This document shows positions 36,002 to 47,105 of a stretch of DNA of 64,000 bases, piece by piece. This DNA comes from Symsagittifera roscoffensis (lineage: Eukaryota; Xenacoelomorpha; Acoela; Convolutidae): NCBI RefSeq assembly GCF_963678635.1, contig NC_087066.1, positions 64,610,282 through 64,674,281 of the forward strand, written 5' to 3'. Position 1 is the first letter of the stretch, and every line of letters starts with the position of its first letter. The notes beneath the pieces are model-generated. The model saw only the letters and a list, made by a program, of their open reading frames with translations. It had not been told where the DNA came from and did not search any database. Made by a program: the position numbers and the translations under genes.

Positions 36002-38105
36002 GTGTTTGAGTATTTACCGTCAGTTTCCGACAATGATACAGAGAATAACGAAGTATCTGACGTTTCAGAAAATAGACAATGTCAACCCGATTTCGATTCA
36101 TCATATTTTATTGGACCATCTTGCTCTGACAATCAAATGCCAGGCAATTTCGTAGATTCCGATGCAGGGTCTTTTAATTTACCTGTTGATCAAGAAAAAC
36201 AGGATTTGAAATCTGTTCCAATACATATTATACTAAATACTTTTATGTGTTTACTGAACAGACCAAATCGCCCTTTAGGAATCATTTTGAAGCAGCGACG
36301 TTTTCTGCAATGTTTTGCAGCAACCAATTTGTCATCCTCGATATCTCTTTTTCAAATTGAGGGTCTACTCTTTCCTTTGATTTTTTTCAAGCAGATTTCA
36401 TATGGAACAATTTCTGGTGCAATTCCATTTTATTTATATGGCAGTGAAAAACAGTGCTCTAATTTTGGCTTTGCTGGTTTACTAGAGCAGTTTAGATCAC
36501 GATTGACCAACATTACTCTTGCAACTTCCTCGAACCATCGTTATATTCAGTACATTACTGACTGTCTGATAAAATTGCAGCTTAGAGGAAAACATACAGA
36601 TATCTTTTTCAAACGTGGAATACAGTCCCTAAAACTTTATGGTGAAGATAGCAAAGGTTTTAATAAGGTAAACTATATGCTAAACGATACAGATAAGTGT
36701 GTTAGACAACTAGCCGCAGCCTTAGCAAGAGATAGTGTTTCATTGTTTTTAACATTGACTTGTAATCAACGGCGCCACCCAGGTGTTGCACCATAACTAT
36801 CGTCATTAGAAAATTACTTTAAGAATTGTTCCGATGAAATAAAAGAAGAGTCAATGAGGAGTTTCATGAGTACTATTGTACGTTGTTGGAGTAGAAGCAT
36901 GAAGTATTTGGTGAATCTAATTCTACACTCAAAAACAAATTTGTTAGGAAAAGTTATCAAAATTTGGGGCCGAGCGGAATTTCAAACTACCACGGGAAAT
37001 CTCCCACATAACCATATTTTATTATGGGTCGAAAAAGGTTTCTATCATATAGAAACTCTTATACAATGTTCAAGTGCAACTATTCTAAAAATTTTCAAGA
37101 TTTAATGTCAACCAAAATTTGTATGACCGATCCTGAAAAATTGAATGAGATGTATTCAGATTGCATCAGAATTCACACTCACTCTTGTGAAAAAAGTGGT
37201 TTCAGGTGTCATAAACGAAAAGATCTGAATGGAGTGAAAATTTGCCGCACACCACCGCAACCAGTTTCAAATCATCATTATGAAATAACTATTGAACAAA
37301 ATTATCCTCTCCCAGCTAGGGAATTTTTAGCTAAAATTGGTCTTGCAAGCTACATTGATGTTTTGTTTAAAGTTTGTGAGCCATTGCAAATGAGCAAGGT
37401 TATGTACGCTGCCAGATTAGGCGAGCACTTGTTACCAACATGTGCTAAATTGTTTTCAGTAACAGAGTCAAGTGTGAACCTACTGGCAACAACTAGACAT
37501 TTTTCTAGTAATTACCTAACAAATTATGTGACAAAGTCTGAAGAGCATGCCGATAGCAACATAAGGTCCGGTCCGGCTGGTAAATTCTTTCGTTTGCGTT
37601 CGGATGGAATTTTAAATAAAGGTTTAGCAACAACTAAGTTTCTGCTAAAGCAAGACAACAGTTTCAAGAAAGAACCAGAGTCTGTTAAATGTCAACAATT
37701 ATCGATAACGGAAAGTGCGTTTTGGACTCTCGGTGAACCGTACGTTTTCACCAACATGAGATTCATGCATCTCCAAAACGTCCCTATGGAACAACGGTAC
37801 GTCTTAGCTGGAAACTTGAAACAAACGTCTTTAACTTTTTTCAATTTCCGTAACTATGTTCCCAATTTACCAAACTATCAGTGTGTTACAAGAAATCAAA
37901 AAATTTTGATAACTGATTATTGTGATCATCGGGAAAATATGGACAGATTGACATCCTTCAGTTTGCGTCCACCTGAATTGTTATGTATTTCAAATCCCGG
38001 GGTGTATGTTAGGCTTTTTGTCGTTAAAAAGTGTACAATTGGTTTATCAGAACTCATGAAAATATACAAATCAACTGAACCGAAAAACCTGGATACACTG
38101 CTTAG
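36002..38105 (+). pseudogene. Helentron Rep (HUH endonuclease) domain
   Basis: Motif 1 reads LFLTLTCNQRRHPGVAP. It is followed at once by an in-frame TAA (36794-36796), beyond which the same frame continues. The HUH region is GRAEFQTTTGNLPHNHILLW, with its two His codons at 37007-37009 and 37013-37015. The residue between them is Asn rather than the usual hydrophobic residue. The Tyr motif is NYLTNYVTK (codons 37513-37527), with the two Tyr spaced as in Helitrons. A frameshift lies near 37090-37105. Rep makes the single-strand nick and covalent Tyr-DNA link in rolling-circle transposition. The motif order and WGRAEFQ word identify the family firmly. Confidence 0.85.
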
Positions 38106-38890
38106 GTAAACAAGTTAAAATTCATCCTCTTGGTTTACTAGAATTACGTGATTTTCTTATTCACTATCAAATCAATATTAATGAGGCTGATGTTGTCCGC
38201 AGACAAATAATACTTGACATGCTGCATTCTGATCCTAATCCTTTGTTTGTCGATTTTGATTGTAGCGATTCCATTTTGCCTGAGGTGGTTTTTCGGAATG
38301 TATCTCCACGGGACTCGCTCAATTTTCTGGTCTTATTTTTGCTGTCTTTCGGATTTTATCATACCCAGTTAGATTTATATGAAACTAACAATTTGTTTGA
38401 TAGTTTTGTTAGAGCAAAAGTCATAGACTCTTCTGTAGAAGACAACAAAGATTTGGTTGTCAAATACATTTTGGAGGACTTGAGATTTCAACCCGGCGGT
38501 GTTCTGATTTTTTCCAGTAAGATGATGTCCGCTGGTACTGCTTTCAATCAACTCCTGGGCATAGAATCATCTGACAATTTTGAAATGCCCGATGTACTTT
38601 TGGACCAAAATCAATTCAAGCTAACGAGAGAGGTTGAAGACTTTCTGCAATTTTGCAACGCTTCCATGTGGTCTCGAGTCAGGCAATTAGACATACCAAA
38701 TATTCCAGACGATCCAACATCTTTCAGTGAGCTCTGGCAGCCTTTGTTCCAACGAGCTCAACTTCAATCAGTCGAATCTTTCAACGAACAGCAAAAGATT
38801 CCACATAAAATATTTCTTCAGTTGCAACGCCTAATGGCTGGGAAACGGAAATTAAAAAATCAAATGATTCTTGGTATGTTGACCTTTTGA
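38105..38890 (+). pseudogene. Helentron Rep-helicase linker
   Basis: After a frameshift near 38105 the coding resumes with IHPLGLLELRDFLIHYQINI and runs to 38890 (CNASMWSRVRQLDIPNIPDD; IFLQLQRLMAGKRKLKNQMI). It ends at a possible donor (CTTGGTATGTT). The following 38891-39060 is AT-rich with acceptor-like sites (TTATCAG and TTTTTTACAG), so a small intron before the helicase Walker A is plausible. The segment has no motif of its own that I recognise. Confidence 0.6.
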
Positions 38891-39018
38891 AATTTTTAAT
38901 GAATATTAAAATTTTTTTAATATACTTATCATGATACAATGTTTAGATTTAGTTTATCAGTTTCAGTTACTACTAGAATATTTCCCAGAAGAAACAACAG
39001 GAGAAACAACAGTTTTGA

Positions 39019-39940
39019 ATGCGTAGATTTATATTAAAAAAATTGACAGAAGCGTTGTTTTTTACAGGAAATCCTGGCACTGGGAAGACCTTCATATCTG
39101 GCTTAGCTATGTCTTTTGCTGTGTGTAATGGAGCAGTTGTGTTTTTGACCAGTTTACCATCGAGGAGAGCTGACCAATTATATGGCCAGCATATTCACAA
39201 ACTGTTCAAAATTTCAACTCTGAAAATGGACCCTATCAGTTTAGCCAATCAAGCTTTAACAAGACTAAGTCACGATCAGAAGCGTTTTGTTTTCCTCAAA
39301 ACGCTCCAAATCCTGTTCATTGAAGAAATTGGTCTGATCAGTGCGCAACTTTTCACAACAGTAGATTTTATCTTCAGAAATCTTAAAGATACCAACGAGC
39401 CGTTTGGTGGAGTTGTAATTATAGGCAATGGTGACTGTTGTCAGTTGCCCAATATTGACGGCACTAGTATTTTTGAAGCTTCTTCTTTGTTATTCAAAAC
39501 CGATTTTCTTTTTCTGACACACTTTGTTAGGATGGTAGACCCCGAGGGTCAAAAACTGTTGAGAATACTTGAAAAAATGCCACTCACTGACAACGACATT
39601 GAAAATGCGGTCGAAGTTATTGCATCGCAGTGCACGTTTGTTGATTCATGGATAGATTTACCATCTCGAAACCTTATGAAAGTGTTTGGTAAAAGAGTTG
39701 CTGAGGCTGAAGCATTTGAAAACCATTGCCAGGAAGTAATTTCAAATGGTTGGAACCATTCCTTCAGCTATGCACAGGATGAACTGGCGCTCGAGGGTTC
39801 TCATATTTGGCGACCAGCAAATAGATGCCTAAGTATGCTTATCACTGTGGACATGGCTTCGATTAGATTTTGAAACATCTCGTAAACTGTCAACTGAAAC
39901 GCCTTCGAAAAGGCAAAAACTTCAACCACGTTGTTCTTTC
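39019..39940 (+). pseudogene. Helentron PIF1-like helicase, N-terminal half
   Basis: Walker A FFTGNPGTGKTFISGL (39067-39090 for the core), a Walker B-like LQILFIEEIGLISAQL, and motif III VVIIGNGDCCQLPNIDG are all present. The Walker B acidic pair here is Glu-Glu rather than the usual Asp-Glu. The frame closes at 39873; another frame continues with LDFETSRKLSTETPSKRQ, so a frameshift is likely. PIF1-type 5'-3' helicases unwind the displaced strand during Helitron transposition. The C-terminal motifs are found about 1.2 kb downstream. Confidence 0.85.
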
Positions 39941-41134
39941 AATAGTCTGATTAAACAAAGTCAGCAAAAATTTTCCCTAAAGGAAAGGAAAATTTTTTTA
40001 TTTTCATGTTTTGTTAATCACATAAGTAAAATGTTTATCACGTGATTTTTTTACAAATCTCATGGACATGTGAGCTCTACTGAAAAAGATTGGTTGAAAA
40101 ATTGCACAATTTGATTTCACAATTTTTCGACCATGTAATCTTGCTCAAATTTTTTTCAGTTAGGTTGATTTTGCTGGGAACTCAAAAGGCATCCAAGTAT
40201 CTCGTTACTTTAGTCGATATAATATCTTGAAAAACTTTGTGGTCGTCGGTTTTGACGTTGAATTTAGAATTAGCAAAAAATTTTTCAATATGCAAAAATT
40301 TTATACTGTTTCCAGTTCTATTCTCTGTCTAATTTACAATAAGAATAATGATTCATCAACATTAATGAAATCATGAAAACTTCATTCTTGTTTTTATTGA
40401 TGTATAAAACTATCACTTATAAAGCCTTGAAACAAAAACAACTCTCACTGGTCAATTATCATACTTGAATAAACCCGATTAAAAAAGTGTGAATACCAAT
40501 TAGTGATCATTGAGAAGACTGGGGCAAGGTACTTTTTTAAGAAAAACGCGGCATAATTATCTAGACAATGAAGTAAAATTTATTTATTTTTTTTACAAAC
40601 TTTTAAATAATACGGATTTTTTATGTGTTTTTGAAACGTTGTGATTGCGTTACCCTCATTATCTCATCAGAAACACACCATATTGTTTTCTTTTGAAAAT
40701 GCGCTAACATAATTGCTATAATGCAAAAAGAAAAATGATTATCAATTACGGACAGAAATGTTTTGCTCCTTCTTCCACCATTTCTTTTTAGCATCAATTT
40801 ATTTGTTTAAATACAGATTGCAATTTTTTGTCCATCATTTTTTTTTGATTTTGACAAAAGTAATTTAGACCTTGATTGCAACAACCATCTCAAGTTTTAA
40901 ATGTCTACCTTTGCCACGACATAACATGATTTTTACTTAGAGTTTAAGTGTTATTTTTTGTCAATTTTTTCAATGGACAATTTGACCAAAAATTCTATTT
41001 CAAATTTAGTTAACAAAAAAAAAATTCTGATGGTTTTTTCATTAATTTGAGACACAAGCTAAAAATTAAATTCAAATGTCCAATTTTAGGAATCTGTAAA
41101 ACTCAATAAACATTGTAATGACTACCAAAAGATC
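39941..41134. other. AT-rich interruption between the helicase halves
   Basis: No coding signal. The stretch is AT-rich with homopolymers and separates helicase motifs I-III from motifs V-VI. It could be an intron, a decayed insertion or an extremely mutated coding stretch. No repeat known from elsewhere in the window is obvious. Confidence 0.5.
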
Positions 41135-41641
41135 ATGTTCTACCCATTGTGTGTCATGAGGGCTACCAGAAATTTTGACGTAATGCATCAGGGACAGCTG
41201 TGTGTGTTGGAATTTTCTTCTATTACACAGTCTTCTGTGTACGTCTACGTCGCTCCGACATTGGACAGCGTAAATGATGGAACAATATCTAATGAAGTGT
41301 TTGTAAATTGGAAGAGAATCATTGTTGGAAAAACTCCTGGTTTCGTTTATGGATTTAAAGGAAATTCTTTGAGACGAATACAGATTCCGCTGATAAACTA
41401 TGTAGCACTTACGGTTCATAAACCGATGGGAGACACTATTCTTACAGCAATATCTCGCAAGGAAGGGAAATACTGCTTGTGTTTGATATCCCAGATATAT
41501 GTAATCATCAGTCGTGTTAAGTACTTGCGAGAACTCTACATTGTTGGAGATAAATCAGAAACTTGTAATGCGATAAAGGAAATACTAGCTAGAAGATCAC
41601 TTCAAGAAGAACGACTGTTTGAAATCTTTGAGTCACTAAGA
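41135..41641 (+). pseudogene. Helentron helicase, C-terminal half
   Basis: The frame reads VMRATRNFDVMHQGQLCVLE, VFVNWKRIIVGKTPGFVYGF, then motif V-like NYVALTVHKPMGDT and motif VI-like SQIYVIISRVKYLRELYIVG with GDKSET after it. In PIF1-type Helentron helicases this is the UvrD-like 2A module with the arginine finger (Arg in SRV). It is open for about 170 codons to the start of the assembly gap. It matches the order expected after the 39019-39940 half, which supports a single original gene. Confidence 0.8.
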
Positions 41642-41842
41642 GNNNNNNNNNNNNNNNNNNNNNNNNNNNNNNNNNNNNNNNNNNNNNNNNNNNNNNNNNN
41701 NNNNNNNNNNNNNNNNNNNNNNNNNNNNNNNNNNNNNNNNNNNNNNNNNNNNNNNNNNNNNNNNNNNNNNNNNNNNNNNNNNNNNNNNNNNNNNNNNNNN
41801 NNNNNNNNNNNNNNNNNNNNNNNNNNNNNNNNNNNNNNNNNN
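41642..41842. other. Assembly gap (Ns)
   Basis: About 200 Ns starting within the end of the Helentron helicase. The size may be a placeholder or an estimate. The gap hides the helicase stop codon and the element's 3' terminus. Confidence 0.99.
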
Positions 41843-42015
41843 GGTCACTTCCAGCAAGCATGTATGTCTGTTCCTCTACATGTACTATTCCCATCATCAC
41901 CATCTTTTTCCCGAGCCGATGCTCGATTCCACGTGGAGCCAATCATAACTGTGCCTAACCTTTGGTGAGTATAAGAAATTTTGTTTTTTCAGTTTATTTG
42001 CCATTATTTCCCCGA
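41843..42015 (+). repeat. Diverged third copy of the tandem-unit left segment
   Basis: This matches 24426-24597 and 28415-28590 in the same orientation. Shared landmarks are GATGTCTGTTTCTC versus TATGTCTGTTCCTC, GTACTATTCCCATCATCA, GAGCCGATGCTCGATTCCAC versus CAGCCGAGGCTCGACTCCAT, GGAGC-AATCATAA and TTTTGTTTTT. It is more diverged than the two upstream units are from each other. Similarity ends near 42015. Confidence 0.75.
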
Positions 42016-43260
42016 TTGACTGGTTTGTTTCTTTTTAAAAAGATACTGAAGACTTACACGCAAGCGTATTGAACCGCGAGTTGCCTCCGGTTGCGTGCGC
42101 GTACCTGCGTCCTCTGTGGATGTCATAGAACTAGATTCAGAGGAAATGGACATTATAGAACCAAAAAATTCTGATGAGTCTGAATAAATAAAACTCAAAA
42201 ATTGATCATAAAAATTAACTCCTAATCTTAAACAAGTAAACATTGACACTGACGCACCGACTTCTGAAATTTCGATGGCCTACAGGGTTGGCTACAGCGC
42301 CAGGTAGGCGTCTCTGATCTGCCGTGCCAATTAGCTCGCTTATCTGAATATCGCTCGAGACGCAACGTCCTATTGCACCTCGGAAATTTTGGATAATTCC
42401 TGTGCCAAAAACTAAATAGCATATTTACTACTTCCATCCTCAGCTTTGGGTTTTCTTACTTGCTTAGCTCGCTGGTAACTCTCGTTAATGAGGTCTTCTT
42501 TTTCTCTCGTCGGGAAAGATTCGTTCGCTTCTGCTGCTTTTTTCTGATTTTCCTTTCGAGATGATCTAGAACTGAAAGCAACGGGAGCTACTTCGTGACC
42601 ATTAATCATTTGTGGTCCGTGTTTACGCGATTAAATCTTGCGTGATGGACTTGGGTGGTGTCGCACGTCTTTACTGTATCGCGTTTGACTGTAAATTATG
42701 TCTCTCGCTTCAGCTGCTGCTTTCCGTTGTTCTTGGACGCTTTGATCCGAGTTATTTTCATCGCGTCCTAGTTCATTATCAACTGGAACTGCTTCTGCCA
42801 TCAGATCATCAATGAGGGTTCCTTCATTTCGCTCTGGTTGCAGTGGAAAGACTGGTTGCGTGTCTGGGTCAGGGGGGTGGTGCGACTATTGGTCCCGGTG
42901 GTGACGGTACTGATGGTCCCGGTGGTGGTGGCGGCACGACAACTGGTCCCGGTGGTGGCGGTACGACTACTGGTGCAGGTGCCATTGCGACTGGCGGGCG
43001 ACCGATCATGACCGACAATCGAAGTGTTGCCTGTTTCCCCGACATTCTCCTGTGGTTAAATATCTTGAAGCAGCTGTGGTAAATAGTCAACGAAGTCCTG
43101 GCTCTCTCCAGATTTTGCCCAGCAAAGAATCAGCCAGGAAACTTAGCCGGCTCGATCGGTTCAACAATTTCTGGAGAATGATGCGGTTGGATTGGCCGCA
43201 GACGGATTCGATGCACACACTGCGTATAATCCGACTGGTTCCGACATTTCGAACTATGTA
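42016..43260 (-). pseudogene. Degenerate coding region of unknown family
   Basis: The minus strand holds a series of protein-like but frame-broken readings. From right to left they include MSEPVGLYAVCASNPSAANP (near 43255), a Thr/Asn/Gly-rich part over a GGT-rich tract (42870-42985), NEGTLIDDLMAEAVPVDNEL and RKAAAEARDIIYSQTRYSKD (42640-42815), MINGHEVAPVAFSSRSSRKE and PTREKEDLINESYQRAKQVR (42412-42609), then IGRCVSSDIQISELIGTADQ (42290-42400). Several stops and shifts intervene. The composition suggests a retroelement polyprotein or a spliced gene remnant, but no diagnostic motif is seen. It lies between the Helentron and ERO1. Confidence 0.35.
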
Positions 43261-43607
43261 GTTTTGCTCACACTTTGCGCAATCTTATGTTCATATTTTC
43301 CAGATGTATGATCAAACTACGCATATTTATATTCAGAGTTTGCTCACTCTTATGTTCAGACTATGAAGACTTGTGCTCAGATTTTATACATTTTTGTTCA
43401 GACTTGACAGACCTCGGCACATATTCGCTACTCTAATTTCAGAAAAATCAAAGGGGAGCTAGTAAAGAGCCGCACTCTTATTTGCAAATTCGGTTACAAA
43501 AAAAAAGATTTGTAATATAAAACTACACTGGCTAGCACGATTGTGTAAGTATAGACCACATGTACAGAAACACTTAAAACATCATTGCACTTACTAGTCC
43601 TTAAGTT
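43261..43607. other. Gene-free interval downstream of ERO1
   Basis: AT-rich with several TTGCTCA/CAGACT-like short repeats (43265-43420: GTTTGCTCACTC, TTATGTTCAGAC, TTGTTCAGACT), a weak degenerate tandem. No coding signal. Confidence 0.4.
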
Positions 43608-43613
43608 TTTATT
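43608..43613 (-). promoter_or_regulatory. ERO1 polyadenylation signal
   Basis: The minus strand reads AATAAA 13 bases past the ERO1 stop codon. The gene would have a very short 3' untranslated region. Confidence 0.5.
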
Positions 43614-43626
43614 CTAAATTTTTGTC

Positions 43627-46600
43627 CTAGTATTCGTCTCTGAAGTAGTGCACGTAGTAAATGCTTTCTGCGATCTGGGTGAAAGCATTGAACAGAGCTA
43701 CCACTTCGTTTCTTGCCAGCTTCGGACACTGACTGATTCCTGGAGCCGAAAAGTAGTCCTTGCCATTAGCCGAGTTGTCGTGTACACCTTGTGATGATTC
43801 GTCAGTTGTAGTTCCTAATAGGATTGAACACAGTGATTTGCTTGTATTTGTTTGCCTAGCTTTCAAAAAAACGTCAGGCAGGAAATTATATGTATAAAAA
43901 AATCAACTGTATCACTAATGAAGGTTTGCGAACGCTCTAATTTCAGTTTCAAAATTATGAATAACAATTTCAGTAATTATGAACAAAATTTAATTTTTGG
44001 CACTGTTGCACTTCAGCTTTGTCAAACTTCCTCTCAAAAATTTACCAGATCAAGATAATTTAACAGTTTAATACAAATTGGATCTTGTTTACATTTCCAT
44101 CTAATGCAAAAAAGGAAAAGTGTATACATTCGTTTATACTTAACCGTTGGACTACATCCATAAAGGAATGGGCAATTGTTCGCAGGCACCATAATTGGTG
44201 CATCGGTAACGAGATTCTAATAATATCGTCTAAACTTAAAATTTTTGGTTGCCTTTAAGGTTGGAAGATTGAAATTCTGGCTAAGTTTACATAACGCTTG
44301 CTAGTTTAAAAATGTAAGTTACAGAAATCATACAAATAAAAAATACTATATATACCCGTAGCGTCCTTGCGCTGTTCTGATTGGCCGGCCTCCTCAGTAG
44401 GTGATTCCAGGAATAGCACTCTGAGTGCAATGTGCAGTCCGTCTAACTGCAACTTGGCCCACAACCTACACTTGTCACACTCCACACAGTCCAGTATACG
44501 GGAGATGTTGTCCAATTTGGCACTGGATCAGAACCAAAAATAAGATCATTTGTGAAACAATTCGATGGAATGCATTTTTATTTTCTCTGGAAATCCTTAA
44601 TCTTTTATTCTACAAAAATTTTCAAGACCCAAAATTTTTCAAAAAATTGGAGGCGGCTTTAAACTATCCAGTTTTTTTTTCTATTTCTCTTTTAGACAAA
44701 AAAAAAGTGTTTATTCCGCACAGGCGCTTCTCTAGTTTTATATCGGAAAAACAGGTAACCAGCATTGGGGAGCCCATTGCCAGGCTATTAATGATGTTAC
44801 ATCTACAATTTCACATAAATCATTTCTCTACTCACCTATATTCTTGTTTGAGCGATAAAAACTCGTGCGATTGAAATAGAGCATGCTCGTCAAAGTGTTT
44901 CGGGAAGGAAGACAAATACTGCATGAGCAACTGCAACATCTCGTGAGTCTCTCCGTTACTCTTTGGAGACTCATCCATTTCCATTTGAGTCAAAAGAGGG
45001 GCTGATTTGAGAAGTGCTCTCATCTCCACAAGGTACAGCAAGTACATGTTCTTCAGCCTGTATTAGGTCAAATTAACAAATGAAGCAATTCAATCTATGT
45101 CGAAATTTCATTCAAGATTATTTATCTCTCTTGAAATCTAAAAATTTGAGGAGCTTATAGCGAAGAAAGATTATCTTTCACATTTTTGTCCTACTGTCGG
45201 CTGTTCATCATTAAACAAACAGCGCCTCCTAAATTGAACTGGGTTAGGGTTAGGCTGGGCAAAGCATTTTTTCGATGAGACCACTTGCCTGTGCGGACCC
45301 TCTTTGTACGTCAACTGCGGATCAAATATGCGAGCAAATTCAGTTGCATTGGGTCGATAGTCAACTTGGCCAAACATGGATCTCACCGGATATTTGGCTG
45401 CTAAATGGACACCCACGCTTGAATGCAAACCGGAGAGCAGTCTATAGAACAGCCGTTTCTCGGCGCATACTTGATTCATCGTCCTGGAAGACATAACATC
45501 ACACTGATTCAGACTAGGCGGAGAATTAACAGAAGTGGCATCGTTTGAGTTCTGTTTGGGTTCGACTTTGAAGCAATTTTCCTTGTATATGGAACCCCAC
45601 ACGCGGTTCGCACTTGGACCGAAGTAGCCAGTGTTTCTAAACAACCAGTGTGCTAGTTTAAGCTCAGACTCAACGATTCAGTGAAGCGTGCCTTATGCCG
45701 TTACTTCGCATTTGAGAGGGTGTATAAGAGAATAGCTGAAGGATGTCTTCTGTTGATTTTATTCATTTGAGAGTTACATACATTTTCTGACCATTATCTG
45801 GGCTGATCTATGTTGCCTTAGCTTTGCAAGCAACCACTCAATTAACTAAATACTTCGTATAATAAACCTAAGGTTCTGCATGTATGATTTTAGTTCAGAC
45901 TGACTTACCCTTCGGGGTTGGAAGTCAAATCAACAATCTCATCGCCTTCACTCCTTCCACTGCCAAATTCATCTCTCAACAACCAAACTGATTTCTTAGC
46001 ATAACCGTCCACTCTACTATGCGTAACATACTCATGCGAATGATCACAACATTCTTGCTGTTTTTGTTCCAGCAAGTTGTTGGTACAAAATTTCTCATCG
46101 ACTTTGGCCTCGCTTGTTTGTTCGCTGCTCTTTCCGTTCGATATGGTCTCACTACATTGCTCGTCACTGTCATGGATCTCCCGTTCTTTGCTTTTAGCAT
46201 TCGAGCCATAGTTGAAGCTAGAGGTGGTTTTAATTGCACATGATTGCAGTTTACAGCGTCCATCCATCTGCCAGAATGGGCAACTGCCTTTCAGATTTAC
46301 TCGGTAGTACTTGAACTCTTCGCTAAAACAAAAAAAACGATACCTAGTTGTAGCATGCTAAAGTAGTTATAGCAAAAAGACTCGTATTTGTGAGTGTGAA
46401 ACTTAGACCAGTATTAAATAGTGTTTTCAGAACTGGCTTTTAAGACAACTATTTCTGTGTTTGACCTGTGTCTTAGTTGTTGCAGGAGTGGGTAGATGAG
46501 TCTGGCATTGTAGTCCTCAACACTTTCCACGTCACATCCACAGTCCCCTATTTCCCCGCCCACTTCGCAGAGACAACTTGGAGGCTGCGCAAATTTAGGC

Positions 46601-47105
46601 TGAAACCACCCGTAAAAGATCTCATTTTCCCAGAAAACACACCGCACCCATAGTAAAAAAACCAACCGTTTTCTTAGAACACAAATGTTCACTACGGAAT
46701 CGTTATTTTCTGAATTAAATGGTCCGTATTTATTCGAATACAGATTGCAGTCTGAAACCAAAATTATAACTTCCAGTTGCCTGGAAAACTGTTTGTCGCC
46801 TGAAAAATCTGGAAAGGGCATAGCAAAATAGTTATAATAAAAATAGCTTAATTTAAGACAAAGAATGAATTAGAGATTTACGATAAATTGGAAAAAAAAC
46901 GAGAAAAAAATTTCTACTTAAAAACCAAGTATGAGATTACAAAAATCGGTATTCGGAACATTTAGTCTGTTGAGCAAGATTACTTAGCTTTTCCTTTATT
47001 AAAACTTATTTTTACCTCAGATTGTCGATATCCCCACTGATTATTCTGACCTCGGCTCAGTTGAACGACGAATGAAGATGCAATTAAACAATGCACAAAC
47101 AGCAT
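43627..47105 (-). CDS. ERO1: ERO1 endoplasmic reticulum thiol oxidase, complete, 7 exons
   Basis: Exons (5' to 3'): 47105-47016, 46599-46466, 46322-45909, 45636-45289, 45057-44836, 44522-44356, 43859-43627. They sum to 1608 nt (535 residues) with every junction in phase. ERO1 is a luminal FAD enzyme that oxidises PDI and passes electrons to oxygen. Exon 1 encodes a signal peptide ([16 protein letters not shown]). Exon 2 has [17 protein letters not shown]. Exon 3 has [16 protein letters not shown] with the shuttle pair CxxxxC. Exon 4 has [13 protein letters not shown] and [14 protein letters not shown] (FAD contacts), exon 5 [16 protein letters not shown], exon 6 the active CVECDKC. Intron 4 uses a GC donor. 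The Cys after the shuttle pair (human C104 position) is Thr. It is somewhat longer than human ERO1 (about 467), mainly in exon 3's Ser/Glu-rich loop. Confidence 0.95.

Larger units (their letters stand above)
32758..41641 (+). mobile_element. Degenerate Helentron (Helitron-2 type) with OTU domain
   Basis: One colinear but broken coding region carries, in order, an OTU-type cysteine protease (33290-33785), Helentron-specific conserved segments (33795-35940), a Rep domain with HUH-type and paired-Tyr motifs (36000-38105), and a PIF1-like superfamily 1 helicase (39060-39940 and 41135-41641). Helentrons are rolling-circle DNA transposons whose Rep-helicase protein nicks and unwinds one strand, and OTU fusions are known in this group. 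At least eight frameshifts or stops separate the open pieces, so it is not functional as it stands. The two helicase halves are separated by about 1.2 kb of AT-rich non-coding DNA (intron or insertion). The end is hidden by 200 Ns. Confidence 0.9.

Noticed and set aside
42843-43082. Glycine-rich collagen-like protein on the plus strand
   Set aside because: It is a short GGT-rich low-complexity tract. The opposite strand has longer protein-like flanks.
45171-45288. Extension of the ERO1 exon 4 frame to a stop near 45171
   Set aside because: The reading after GPHRQ departs from the family. The GC-AG splice restores [10 protein letters not shown].
46414-46821. 135-codon minus-strand frame taken as one exon
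   Set aside because: Only 46466-46599 is ERO1 exon 2. The rest is intron on both sides, shown by splice sites and by the ERO1 reading frame.
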